From Streptomyces lacrimifluminis (GTDB lineage Bacteria > Actinomycetota > Actinomycetes > Streptomycetales > Streptomycetaceae): 64,000 nucleotides of DNA. The stretch spans positions 62,001-126,000 of the forward strand of contig NZ_BMMU01000015.1 of the NCBI RefSeq assembly GCF_014646095.1. The letters are read 5' to 3'. Both the position numbers and the translations under genes were made by a program. The notes beneath the pieces were generated by a model, which was not told the origin of the DNA, searched no databases, and was given only the letters and a program-made list of their open reading frames with translations. Positions 50,641 to 60,092 of this stretch are shown in pieces; position 1 is the stretch's first letter; each line of letters opens with the position of its first letter.

Positions 50641-52400
50641 TGAAGGGAACGCAACACCCCACCCGGCGCCGCGGTCACGGCCCCGGCCGTCTGCTCGGCC
50701 TCCTCCTCGCGCTGCTCGCCGCGATCGGGCTGACCAGCACCACCGCGTTCGCCCTACCGAGCCACAAGGACACGTCCCTCACACGGCTGGCGCTCCCCAA
50801 GCTCGCCGCCGCTCCGAAGGACACAGTCGCCGCGATGCAGCCCAGCTGGAACCTGGGCAACACTCTCGACGCCATCCCGGACGAGACCTCGTGGGGCAAC
50901 CCCCTGACCACCAAGGCCCTGTTCGACAAGATCAAGGCCGAGGGCTTCCGTAGTGTCCGGATCCCCGTCACCTGGAGCGGCCATCAGTCCGCCACCGCCC
51001 CCTACACGATCGACGCGACGTGGATGAACCGCGTCAAGCAGGTCGTCGACTGGGCGCTGGCCGACGGTCTCTACGTCGTCCTCAACGTCCATCACGACTC
51101 GTGGCAGTGGATCGCCACCATGCCCACCGACCACGACAACGTCCTGGCCCGCTTCAAGGCCACCTGGACCCAGATCGCGGCCAAGTTCCGCGACTCCCCG
51201 CAGTCGCTGCTCTTCGAGAGCAACAACGAGCCCCAGTTCAACAACACCACCGACGCCCAGGGAATCCAGTACAACAGCGAACTCAACAGCGCCTTCCACA
51301 CCCTGGTCCGCGCGTCGGGCGGCAACAACGCGACCCGGCTGCTCGTGCTGCCCACCCTGCACACGAATGCCGGCCAGGAATTCCTCGACGCCCTGGTCGG
51401 CGAGATGAAGACGCTGAACGACCCCAACCTCGTGGCCACCGTGCACTTCTACGGCTGGTACCCGTTCAGCGTGAACGTCGCCGGCGGCACGAAGTTCGAC
51501 GCCACCGCGCAGAAGGACATGAGCGACACCTTCACCCGGATCCGCAACACCCTCACCTCCAAGGGCATCCCCGTCTACCTGGGCGAGTACGGCCTGCTGA
51601 ACTACCCCGACCACCACCACCCCGACCGCGTCGAACCGGGCGAAGGGCTCAAGTACTTCGAGCAGTTCGGCTACGAAGCCCGCACGGCCGGTGTGACCAC
51701 GGCCCTGTGGGACGCCTTCAACTTCCTGAACCGCACCACGTTCCAGTGGCGGGACCCCGCCATCATCAACCAGATCAAGTCGAGCTGGACCACCCGCTCG
51801 GGAACCGCCTCCTCGGACCGGATCTTCCTGGCGAAGTCGAGCGCGATCACCGCCAGGACGCTCACCCTGAACCCCAACGGCGGTAACTTCCTGGGGCTCT
51901 GGCAGGGCAACACCATGCTCGCCCCGGGCCGGGACTACACCGTCTCCGGCAACCAGCTCACGCTCACGGCCACCGCGCTCACCCGGCTGGCCGGCAACCG
52001 CGTCTACGGGGTCAACTCGACCATCGAGGCCCGGTTCAACCGGGGCCTGCCCTGGAAGATCCACGTGACCACGTACGACAGGCCGGTGCTCTCGAACGCG
52101 ACCGGAACCACCAACGGAGTCACCATCCCCACCCAGTTCCGCGGTGACCTGCTGGCGACCATGGAGGCCACCTACGCCGACGGCAGCAACGCAGGCCCGA
52201 CGAACTGGACTCCCTACCAGGAGTTCAACGAAGCCTTCTCCCCCGACTACCCGGGCAACGCACTCCAGCTCACCTCGAAGTTCGTCAACTCCCTGCGGGA
52301 CAACGCGCAGGCGACGCTCGTCTTCCACTTCTGGAGCGGTGCCACCGTGACGTACCGCGTGACGAAGTCCGGAGGTTCGGTGACCGGCACCGTCGGCTGA
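50641..52400 (+). CDS. Secreted GH5 endo-beta-1,4-glucanase/xyloglucanase with CBM_X2 and CBM46-like domains
   Basis: 586 residues with a Sec signal peptide (LLGLLLALLAAIGLTSTTAFA). The GH5 barrel runs about 60-380, opening QPSWNLGNTLDAIPDE. The acid/base Glu is in ESNNEPQF (near 197) and the nucleophile Glu in YLGEYGLL (near 316). An Ig-like CBM_X2 module (about 385-475) and a CBM46-like module (about 480-586, ending FHFWSGATVTYRV) follow. This three-domain order is that of GH5_4 enzymes such as Bacillus Cel5B that act on xyloglucan, so an extracellular xyloglucanase is likely; plain cellulase activity is the alternative. It follows GH43 in the same direction and ends at a strong terminator. 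Confidence 0.9.
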
Positions 52401-52413
52401 CGGACGGTCCCTC

Positions 52414-52441
52414 CCCCGGGTGCCCGACCCGGCACCCGGGG
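52414..52441. terminator. Bidirectional hairpin terminator
   Basis: Perfect 11-base arms (CCCCGGGTGCC and complement) with a 6-base loop, between the convergent GH5 and LacI genes. Confidence 0.75.
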
Positions 52442-52457
52442 TTCTCCCCGGGTCCGC

Positions 52458-53513
52458 TCAGCTCTTCGGTGGAGCCGTGCTCTCGCGGATGGTGAGAGTG
52501 GTGGCGATCTCCACCCCCACCTGGGACACGTCCTCGCCGCGGCCCAGGGCCAGTGCCAGTTCGGTGGCGGCCACCGCCATCTCCGCCAGGGGCTGATGGA
52601 CGGTGGTCAGGGGCGGGTCCACCCAGGCGACAGCCGGTACGTCGTCGTAGCCCACCACGCTCAGGTCCTGCGGGATGCGCAACCTGAGCTCGCGCGCTGC
52701 CTGGTAGACGCCCATGGCCTGCATGTCGTTGGCGGTGAAGACTGCGGTGGGACGCTCGGGCCGGGAGAGCAGGTCGAGTGCCGCCGTGCAGCCGTCCTCG
52801 CGGGTGAGGAGGGTCTTGACCACCAGGTCAGGATCCACCGGCAGGCCGGCTTCCGTGAGTGCGGAGGTGTAGCCCGCCAACCGCGCGAGACAGAAAGGAT
52901 GATCAGGACCGCTGATCATGGCGATGCGCCGGTGCCCCAGCCCGACGAGGTGCCGGGTCGCGGCCTGGCCGCCCCGCCAGTTGGTGGCACCCACGAACGG
53001 CACGTCGTCGGGGAGCTCCTCGTTCGGGTCGAAGACGACGAACGGGATGCCCTTCGCCTTCAGTTGGGCCCGCTCCTCCTCCGACAGCCGGGCCACCGAC
53101 AGGACGCACTGCGGACGCCGTTCCACGGTGTCGTCGATGGTCCTGGTCGGAGTGTCCTGGAGACCGAACTCCGACACCAGGACACCGACCCTGTTCCTCC
53201 TGGCCACCCGTTCGACGCCGCGGATGATCTCCACGGCCCACATGCTCTCCATCTCACGGAAGACCAGCTCCACGAGCTTGCTGCGGTTCTTCGGGGGCTT
53301 GCGGTAGCCGTACCGGTGGATCAACTCCTCGACGCGGGCCCGTGTCCCGTCCGACACCCCCGACCGGCCGTTGAGCACCTTCGACACGGTGGGCACCGAG
53401 ACGCCGGCGGACTCGGCGATGTACGCGATGGTGACCGCCGCCGGTCCTTCACCGCTCGTGCTCCGCTCTTCCGTCTCGTCCCTGGAAGGTGTGTCTGATC
53501 GGCTGTCCGGCAC
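52458..53513 (-). CDS. LacI-family transcriptional repressor
   Basis: 351 residues from ATG 53513. The LacI helix-turn-helix is at about 27-50 (VTIAYIAESAGVSVPTVSKV), with the hinge helix around NGRSGVSDGTRARVEELI. A periplasmic-binding-protein-like effector domain covers the rest (ending VVGYDDVPAVAWVDPPLTTV, HQPLAEMA). It probably represses the neighbouring GH43/GH5, GH3/GH31 and transporter promoters through the GAAGCGCTTC sites and is released by an oligosaccharide. A half-site (GTGAAGCGGT, 53541-53550) upstream of its own start hints at autoregulation. The specific inducer is unknown. Confidence 0.92.
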   Translation of the reverse strand: MPDSRSDTPSRDETEERSTSGEGPAAVTIAYIAESAGVSVPTVSKVLNGRSGVSDGTRARVEELIHRYGYRKPPKNRSKLVELVFREMESMWAVEIIRGVERVARRNRVGVLVSEFGLQDTPTRTIDDTVERRPQCVLSVARLSEEERAQLKAKGIPFVVFDPNEELPDDVPFVGATNWRGGQAATRHLVGLGHRRIAMISGPDHPFCLARLAGYTSALTEAGLPVDPDLVVKTLLTREDGCTAALDLLSRPERPTAVFTANDMQAMGVYQAARELRLRIPQDLSVVGYDDVPAVAWVDPPLTTVHQPLAEMAVAATELALALGRGEDVSQVGVEIATTLTIRESTAPPKS

Positions 53514-53689
53514 GATGGTCGGTCCCCATCCCCTAGCCCAGTGAAGCGGTCATTCTGACATCCCTCACTGTCGAGGCCGCGTCCTCCGCCGCCTCCGGGA
53601 GTCACGACCTTCTGAGCAGGCGATGGAGATCCTGTCCGCTTCCCGAACGACACTTCCCACGCGGGATGCAATGGCACATCGGCTTGATC

Positions 53690-53700
53690 GTGAACGCTTC
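53690..53700. promoter_or_regulatory. Operator-like site upstream of the YesU-like gene
   Basis: GTGAACGCTTC differs from the GTGAAGCGCTTC operators at 48.6-48.8 kb by one missing base. It lies 80 bases before ATG 53780, suggesting control by the same LacI protein. Weak on its own. Confidence 0.42.
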
Positions 53701-53779
53701 TTTTCTCCTTTGTGGCATCTACTGATTCGAAGACTTGGTTTTCGTACGCTTCTGGCCGTCCACAGAATGGGATCCTCCG

Positions 53780-54511
53780 ATGCGCCACACCTGGGCCACC
53801 GTCGTCGTGAGTCTCGCAGCCGCGCTCACCAGCGCCCTGTCCACCGGTGCCGCCGCCACACCGCATGGTCAAGGCCCCTACCCCCACCGCCAGTTGCTGG
53901 CTCGCGACGACTTCCGGCACGGCACCGGCCAGTGGTCGGCCGAATTGGAGAACGGCGGCAGCGTCACGGCGAAGCACGGAGTGCTGGACGTCGACGTGCC
54001 CGCCGGTGCCTCGGTGTGGTTCAAGCGGCCGTTCGCGGGCCGGTACGAGATCCACTTCACGGCGACCCCGGTCTCGGCGGGCGGCGCCAACGACCGGGTC
54101 AGCGACCTCAACTCCTTCTGGAACGCCAAGGATCCGCGAAACCCGGGGAACCTGTTCGCCACGAGCCGCAGCGGCGCCCTGGCCGACTACGACCAGCTCA
54201 CCACGTACTACGCGGGCCTCGGCGCCAACTCCAACACCACCACCCGGCTTCGCCGTTACGTCGGCGTGCCGGGCTCCCGGCCGCTGATCCACGACTACAC
54301 CTCGCCGCTGCTCACCGCGAACGAGCCGAACCGTATCCGGCTGGTCTCCGACGGCACACACATCCAGTACTGGGACAACGGCGAGCTCGTCTTCGACTAC
54401 ACCGACGAGGACCCGTACACCAGCGGCTGGTTCGCCTTCCGCACCACCTGGAGTCACTTCCACATCAGCGACTTCCGCGTCTGGCGACTCCAAGGCGGTC
54501 ACCGTGGCTGA
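53780..54511 (+). CDS. Secreted YesU/DUF6250-like beta-sandwich protein
   Basis: 243 residues with a signal peptide (VVVSLAAALTSALSTGAAA). The mature part is a single jelly-roll. Recognisable blocks are DDFRHGTGQWSAELENGG, SVWFKRPFAGRYEIHFTATP, DRVSDLNSFWNAKD, TYYAGLGANSNTTTRLRR and EPYTSGWFAFRTTWSHFHI. They resemble YesU-type proteins from Bacillus rhamnogalacturonan loci. A lyase, hydrolase accessory or binding role on rhamnogalacturonan fragments is possible. ATG 53780 is chosen to give a proper signal peptide. It lies beside the LacI regulator and may be coregulated. Confidence 0.78.
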   Translation: MRHTWATVVVSLAAALTSALSTGAAATPHGQGPYPHRQLLARDDFRHGTGQWSAELENGGSVTAKHGVLDVDVPAGASVWFKRPFAGRYEIHFTATPVSAGGANDRVSDLNSFWNAKDPRNPGNLFATSRSGALADYDQLTTYYAGLGANSNTTTRLRRYVGVPGSRPLIHDYTSPLLTANEPNRIRLVSDGTHIQYWDNGELVFDYTDEDPYTSGWFAFRTTWSHFHISDFRVWRLQGGHRG

Positions 54512-54596
54512 GTTGTCGCGCGGAGACGCCCTGTCGAGCCGGTGCGCCTGGCCCGGTTGACCCAACGGTGGCCCGAATGAGGGGAGGCGGAGCCGA

Positions 54597-56795
54597 TCAG
54601 CCGCCGAGGTGTCGTTCGAGCCAGTCGGCGGCGGCCCGGCGGAACAGTCGCCGGTTGTCCGCGCGCAGGAAGTCGTGGCCCTCGTCGCGCAGGGTGAGGA
54701 GTTCGGCGGGGATGCCGCGTTCCCGGGCCGCCCGTACGAACTGCTCCGACTCCTCCGGCGGCACATTCGTGTCGTGTTCGCCGTGGACGGCGAGCAGCGG
54801 GACCCGCAGCGCGTCGATGCGGCTCATCGGGGAAAGGGCGTGCAGCAGTGCGCGGTCGAGCTCGGGATGGCCGTACTTGTGTACCGCGGACTCCGCGATC
54901 CATGGCTCCGTACCGGCGAAGAAGGTCAGGAGGTCGGACATGCCGCAGACGGCGACCCCGGTGCGGAACAGGTCCGCATGCCGCACGAGGGAGGCGAAGG
55001 TCAGATAGCCACCGTACGAGCGCCCCATGACGGCCAGTCGGGTCGGATCGGCGGGCCCCGCCGCCACCGCGTGGGCGGCGCAGTCCGCGACGTCGTCCAG
55101 GGCGGCGAAGCGGCCGGTGCCCAGGTCCGCGTCGACGAAGGACCTGCCGTGTCCCGAGGAGCCGCGGACGTCGGGGGCGAAGACGTCCAGCCCGCGTCCG
55201 AGCAGTTCGTGGTACAGCGGGTTGAAGACGGGGCGTTCCTGTTCCTCGGGGCCGCCGTGCAGGTGGATCACACAGGGGGCCGGTTGGCCCAGGGCGCGTC
55301 CCGGCGCCCTGTAGTACCAGCCGCTCAAGGGCAGCCCGTCCCGTGCCGCGAGGCGCAGGGGGACGGGGCGCACGGGAGGGCGGCCCGGCAGAACGGCGTC
55401 CTCGTCACGGGAGGACCACGGGGTGCGCAGCAGGGAGACCCCCTCGTGGGCCCACCACACGCCCGGGCGGCGTCGTGAGCCGGACAGCGCGAGCAGCATG
55501 CGGCCCGGGCCGGCGGCCACCACCCGCGTGACCACCTCGTGCGGCACGGAGACGGGCCTCGCCGGCCCCGCGCTGTCCGGGGCGCAGGGCTCCGGGGAGG
55601 TCTCGACGAGTTCGAGTTCCCCGGCGCCCTGCGCGTTCCACACCAGCACGGCCGTGCTGCCGTCGTGGGCCATCGCCAGCAGTTCCAGTTCCTGGTCCTC
55701 GCGCTGTGCCACGACCGACCTCTCGCGCGGCTTGCCGTCGGTGTCGAGAGCCACCGAGAACAGTGCCGCGTACTCGCGGTCGACGTCACTGCGCAGCCAG
55801 AGGGTCAGCCTGTCCGGGGAGAACCGGCCGATCCACGGATCACCGTCGGCGACCGGCACCGTGCACGTGGTCGCCGAGTCGACCGTGCGCCGTACGACCG
55901 CCTCGCGTCGTCCGCGCGGCCCCCGGCGCAGCAGGGCGAGCGTTCCGTCGCGGCTGAGGTCGCACACGCGCAGGGTGGCGGCCTGCGTCTCCGTGGCGAG
56001 AAGCACCGGAGAGGCCAGACCGTCGGGGTCGATCAGGTACGCCGACAGCCCGCCGCCTGGCCGGACAGCCGGCGCCTCCGGTGCCCTGAGGTCGACCGGC
56101 GCCGGTGCCGTCCGTTGCCCGGAGGCGTACCAGGATCCGCCCAGGAGTGTCGCGCGGCCGTCCCGGTCGGCCCAGTCGGGTGAGAGCGGGGCACCGGTGG
56201 GCTCCAGGTCCGTCGAACCGTGTCTCATGCCCTCCAGGTGCGGGTGGGCGGTCGCGGTGACGGCGACGGCCCTCCCGTCGTGCGTCCAGCACCCCAGATA
56301 GGCGGAGCTTCCGGCGTCGGCTCCGGCCAGGATGCGGCGGCCGGTGCCGTCGGGCCGTACACAGAGCACACGCGTGTGCTCGCCGCCGCCGGGTGCGGTG
56401 GTGTACGCGATCCAGCGGCCGTCCGGTGACCAGGCCACCTCCTTGACGGGATCCGGGGAGGAGTCGAGCAGCCGCACCTCGTCACCGTCCACCGGCCCGG
56501 CCCACAACTGCGGGACACCGCCGCGGTCGCAGATGAAGGCCGCCTCGGTGCCGTCGGCGGTGGCGGAGGGATACCAGCAGCCGTGCGCGTGCAGCCGGGT
56601 CACGGCGTCCCGCGGGCCTCCCGCCCCGGGCAACGACACCGGGACGGGGGCGGCGGCGCAGACAGGGTCGGACGCGTCCGGCGACTGCGGAGCCGGTGCT
56701 GCGAGGCCGGGTGCTCCGGGGCGGGTCGGAGCCGACGGCCGGACGGTCGCCGCCACCACCGCCTCCGGCGTCCGCGTGCCCGCCTCGTCGGTCAC
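54597..56795 (-). CDS. S9 prolyl-oligopeptidase family serine peptidase
   Basis: 732 residues from GTG 56795, whose GTGA overlaps the stop of the upstream amidotransferase; an in-frame extension to 56843 would overlap it further. An N-terminal beta-propeller (about 45-440, with repeats such as VAWSPDGRWIAYTT) precedes an alpha/beta hydrolase domain with Ser in GRSYGG (near 591), Asp in HGEHDTNVPPEES and His in DEGHDF (near 705). Such peptidases cleave short peptides or acylated amino acids. Tight coupling to the amidotransferase suggests it processes or recycles the peptide made by that operon. No signal peptide, so cytosolic. Confidence 0.88.
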   Translation of the reverse strand: MTDEAGTRTPEAVVAATVRPSAPTRPGAPGLAAPAPQSPDASDPVCAAAPVPVSLPGAGGPRDAVTRLHAHGCWYPSATADGTEAAFICDRGGVPQLWAGPVDGDEVRLLDSSPDPVKEVAWSPDGRWIAYTTAPGGGEHTRVLCVRPDGTGRRILAGADAGSSAYLGCWTHDGRAVAVTATAHPHLEGMRHGSTDLEPTGAPLSPDWADRDGRATLLGGSWYASGQRTAPAPVDLRAPEAPAVRPGGGLSAYLIDPDGLASPVLLATETQAATLRVCDLSRDGTLALLRRGPRGRREAVVRRTVDSATTCTVPVADGDPWIGRFSPDRLTLWLRSDVDREYAALFSVALDTDGKPRERSVVAQREDQELELLAMAHDGSTAVLVWNAQGAGELELVETSPEPCAPDSAGPARPVSVPHEVVTRVVAAGPGRMLLALSGSRRRPGVWWAHEGVSLLRTPWSSRDEDAVLPGRPPVRPVPLRLAARDGLPLSGWYYRAPGRALGQPAPCVIHLHGGPEEQERPVFNPLYHELLGRGLDVFAPDVRGSSGHGRSFVDADLGTGRFAALDDVADCAAHAVAAGPADPTRLAVMGRSYGGYLTFASLVRHADLFRTGVAVCGMSDLLTFFAGTEPWIAESAVHKYGHPELDRALLHALSPMSRIDALRVPLLAVHGEHDTNVPPEESEQFVRAARERGIPAELLTLRDEGHDFLRADNRRLFRRAAADWLERHLGG

Positions 56796-58576
56796 TTGAT
56801 CCCGTGCGTCTGCAGCCATGTCTCCAGCAGAGCCACCTGCCACAGGGCGTTGGCTCCGCGCTTGGTCCGGTGCTCGTCGGGCGCCGCCAGGAGTTCGGCC
56901 ACGTACGACTCCTGGAACACGCCGCGCTTCCTCGCCTCGGGTGCTTCGAGCGCCTCCCGCACCCGGTCCAGGACGGGGCCCGCCATGTGCTTGATGGCCG
57001 GGACGGGGAAGTAGCCCTTGGGCCGGTCGACGATCTCCCGGGGCAGCAGCTTCCGGCCGGCCTCCTTCAGTACGCCCTTGCCTCCGTCGGCCAGTTTGAG
57101 CTCCGGCGGGCAGGCAGCGGCCAGTTCCACCAGTTCGTGGTCGAGGAACGGCACCCTGGCCTCCAGGCCCCAGGCCATGGTCATGTTGTCGACGCGCTTG
57201 ACGGGGTCGTCGACGAGCATGACGTGGGTGTCCAGCCGGAGGGCCGCGTCCAGGGCCGTCTCCGCCCCGGGTACGGCCATGTGGTCCTCGACGAAACCGC
57301 CCGAGACGTCGTCGTCGGGCAGCATGTGGGGCTGCAGGATGCGGGTGAGGTCGGCATGGGACCGGTCGAAGTACGTCTGCGCATACCGGGCCGGCTCCTC
57401 CTCACGGGTGACCTCGGCCAGCTCCGGGTACCAGTGGTAGCCGGCGAACACCTCGTCCGCGCCCTGGCCGCTCTGCACCACCTTCACCTCCTTCGCCACC
57501 TGCTCGGACAGCAGGTAGAAGGCGACCGCGTCATGGCTGGTCATGGGCTCGCTCATCGCCGCGACGGCCCCGTCCAGGGCCGCCGACACACGACCGGAGG
57601 GGATCATCATCCGGTGGTGGTCGGTGCGGAACTCCCGGGCAACCCGGTCCGAGTACCCGAACTCGTCCCCCTCCTCTCCCCCTTCCGCCTCGAACCCCAC
57701 GCTGAACGTCCGCAGGTCACGCTGGCCCTCGTCGGCCAGCAGCGCGACGACCAGGCTCGAGTCCAGTCCGCCGGAGAGCAGGACACCCACCGGTACGTCG
57801 GCGACCATCCGACGGCGTACGCCGGTACGCAGCGCCTCCAGCACCGCGTCGCGCCATTCGGCCGGGGCCATGGCGGCGTACTCGGGCCGGCGTGTGTAGG
57901 ACGGCTGCCAGTAGCAGTGGTCGCGCTGGGTGCCGTCCGGCTCGACCACGCGCACGGTGGCCGGCGGGAGCTTGCGAACGCCGTTGAGGACCGTGCGCGG
58001 CGCCGCCACTGTGGCGTGCCAGCTCAGGTACTGGTGGACGGCCGCCGGATCGAGGGAGGTGTCGACGTCCCCGGCGGCGAGAAGGGCCGGCAGCGTGGAG
58101 GCGAACCGCAGCCGGCCGGGCGTCCGCGCCAGATACAGGGGCTTGATCCCGAGTCGGTCACGGCCCAGTACCACCCGCCCGGTGCGGTGCTCGACCAGGG
58201 CGAAGGCGAACATGCCGTAGAAGCGCTCGACGCAGGCGGTTCCCCACTGCTGGTAGCCCTTCAGTACCACCTCGGTGTCGGACGTCGACTCGAAGTGATG
58301 GCCCAGCTCCTGAAGCTCTTCGCGCAGTTCCCGGTAGTTGTACACGCAGCCGTTGAAGACACCGGTGAGCCGGCCCCGGGCATCGGTCATCGGCTGTGCC
58401 CCGAACTCCGACAGATCGATGATCTTCAGCCGTCGATGCCCCAGCGCGACCGCGCCCCGGGTCCACGTGCCCTGTCCGTCGGGGCCACGGGCCGCAAGGC
58501 GGTCACTCATGCGCTCGACGGCGGCGAGGTCGGGTCGCAGGCCGTCGAAGCGGATCTCCCCGCTCAGACCGCACAT
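56792..58576 (-). CDS. Asparagine synthetase-type glutamine amidotransferase (AsnO/N-acetylglutaminylglutamine amidotransferase-like)
   Basis: 594 residues. Cys2 (MCGLSGE) is the nucleophile of the class II glutaminase domain (1-210), followed by a synthetase domain with the PP-loop SGGLDSS near residue 260 and the conserved VQSGQGADEVFAGY. ATG 58576 has GGGAGG 8 bases upstream. Length and sequence fit the N-acetylglutaminylglutamine amidotransferase group, which amidates a dipeptide osmoprotectant (NAGGN), rather than housekeeping AsnB; this assignment is from memory. It is coupled by GTGA to an S9 peptidase and follows a YbdK-type ligase gene, but the usual NAGGN synthetase is not in the window. 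Confidence 0.83.
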   Translation of the reverse strand: MCGLSGEIRFDGLRPDLAAVERMSDRLAARGPDGQGTWTRGAVALGHRRLKIIDLSEFGAQPMTDARGRLTGVFNGCVYNYRELREELQELGHHFESTSDTEVVLKGYQQWGTACVERFYGMFAFALVEHRTGRVVLGRDRLGIKPLYLARTPGRLRFASTLPALLAAGDVDTSLDPAAVHQYLSWHATVAAPRTVLNGVRKLPPATVRVVEPDGTQRDHCYWQPSYTRRPEYAAMAPAEWRDAVLEALRTGVRRRMVADVPVGVLLSGGLDSSLVVALLADEGQRDLRTFSVGFEAEGGEEGDEFGYSDRVAREFRTDHHRMMIPSGRVSAALDGAVAAMSEPMTSHDAVAFYLLSEQVAKEVKVVQSGQGADEVFAGYHWYPELAEVTREEEPARYAQTYFDRSHADLTRILQPHMLPDDDVSGGFVEDHMAVPGAETALDAALRLDTHVMLVDDPVKRVDNMTMAWGLEARVPFLDHELVELAAACPPELKLADGGKGVLKEAGRKLLPREIVDRPKGYFPVPAIKHMAGPVLDRVREALEAPEARKRGVFQESYVAELLAAPDEHRTKRGANALWQVALLETWLQTHGIK

Positions 58577-58703
58577 GGCCTGCCTCCCCGGTTCCGCGCA
58601 CCGTCACGGACGAGGGCGTGTCTTCGGAGCATGACGAAACATCTCCTGAACAGGTGGGTGGGGGACGGAACGTCGTACAGCCGCGCTGCCGCACCCGGTC
58701 ACG

Positions 58704-59897
58704 TCAGCGGCCGATGGCCTCCGGCGCGCCGGAGCCGAACGGCGGGCCTGTCGCGTCCGCGTCGGCGTACGGCAGGTTGACGCGGCCGAGCGAGGTCGAC
58801 CTGCGGTTCCTGCGTTCGCCACGGGTCTCGGCGATCAGCAGGTCGACACAGGCCAGCAGGTCCTCTTCCCGCGCCGTACGGCGGATGCGCTCGGCGGCAC
58901 TGCCCTCGGCGAGGGCCTCGTCCGTCAGCGCCCTGACGGTACGCCAGTCGCCGTGGGTCTCGAGCGCGGGGCGCAGTCGGGCGAGCAGCTTGCGGACGAC
59001 CTGCGGCGCGGGCGCGTCCTTGTGCGTCCCGGGGTCCACGAGGGTGCCCTCCAGGCCGGATCGGGCGGCCCGCCAGGCGGCGCCGCGCAGCCACTCGTGC
59101 CGGCCCTGGCAGGGCGGCGCGTCGTCCTGCCCCAGCCGGTCGAGGGCCTCGGTCACCAGGGCGCGGAACAGTCCGGCGATGAGCACGACGGTCTCCGTGC
59201 GCGGGCAGGCGTCGCAGATCCGCAGTTCCAGGGTCGGCAGATGGTCGGAGGGACGAATGTCGTAGTAGATCATCCCGGCGTCGGTGATGATCCCGGCCCG
59301 GACCAGATCGCGCACTGCGGCGTCGTACTCGGTCGCGCTCGGGAAGCAGCCGATCGGGCCGGCGGTGGGCCAGCGCTGCCAGAGCATGGTGCGCCAGCTG
59401 GCGTAGCCGGTGTCGGAGCCCTGCCAGAACGGTGAGCTGGCGGACAGCGCCAGGAGCACGGGCAGCCAGGGCGAGACCTCGCACATCACCCGTACCGCCG
59501 TGTCGCGGTCGGGGACGTCCACGTGGACCTGGGCGCCGCAGATCAGCTGTTCATCGGCGACCTGGCGGTATTCCTCGACCATGTGGTGGTAGCGCGCGTC
59601 CTCGGTGGGAGGCCCGGAGACGGCGGGGGCGAGCGGCGCCGTACCCGCGGCCACTGCGGCGAGCCCCAGCGAGGCGGCAGCCGCGTCGAGCCGCCGCCTC
59701 GTGCCGGCGAGATCGGTGTACAGGTCGTGCAGCGATGCGTGCACTCCGCTGTTCGACTCCACGATCGACTGGTGCAGTTCGCTGGTGAAGGTCCGCTCAG
59801 GGAGCCGGCGCAGGACCTGATGGGCGCGCGGCACGAGCAGACCGCTCTCCACCTCCAGCACGTGGAACTCTTCTTCCACTCCGATGCACATGCTCAC
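58704..59897 (-). CDS. Carboxylate-amine ligase, YbdK/GCS2 family
   Basis: 397 residues from GTG 59897, chosen because AAGGAG lies 7 bases upstream; GTG 59903 is too close to it and ATG 59891 is an alternative. Typical features of glutamate-cysteine ligase type 2 are present: GVEEEFHVLE at the N-terminus, SNSGVH-type loop, CGAQVHVDVPDRD and TLELRICDACPRTE. These enzymes join a glutamate-like gamma-carboxylate to an amine with ATP. It is 127 bases upstream of the amidotransferase on the same strand, so a common small-peptide pathway is likely. The amino-acid partners are unknown. Confidence 0.87.
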   Translation of the reverse strand: MSMCIGVEEEFHVLEVESGLLVPRAHQVLRRLPERTFTSELHQSIVESNSGVHASLHDLYTDLAGTRRRLDAAAASLGLAAVAAGTAPLAPAVSGPPTEDARYHHMVEEYRQVADEQLICGAQVHVDVPDRDTAVRVMCEVSPWLPVLLALSASSPFWQGSDTGYASWRTMLWQRWPTAGPIGCFPSATEYDAAVRDLVRAGIITDAGMIYYDIRPSDHLPTLELRICDACPRTETVVLIAGLFRALVTEALDRLGQDDAPPCQGRHEWLRGAAWRAARSGLEGTLVDPGTHKDAPAPQVVRKLLARLRPALETHGDWRTVRALTDEALAEGSAAERIRRTAREEDLLACVDLLIAETRGERRNRRSTSLGRVNLPYADADATGPPFGSGAPEAIGR

Positions 59898-60092
59898 GGT
59901 CACTCCTTGAGGGCATCAATGCCTTCCGTCCCGGGAGTGCTGTCACTCATCAGGAGGATGCGACGGGTGTGACAAGCACCGAGTTCCCCGGACACCGGTA
60001 TGTAAGCTCGGATTGCACCTTCGGCCTGCCATCCTCGCAGATGAGAGCACGAGCGCATCTCGTACAGCGAACGGAGGGAGCGGGGTCCCGGC

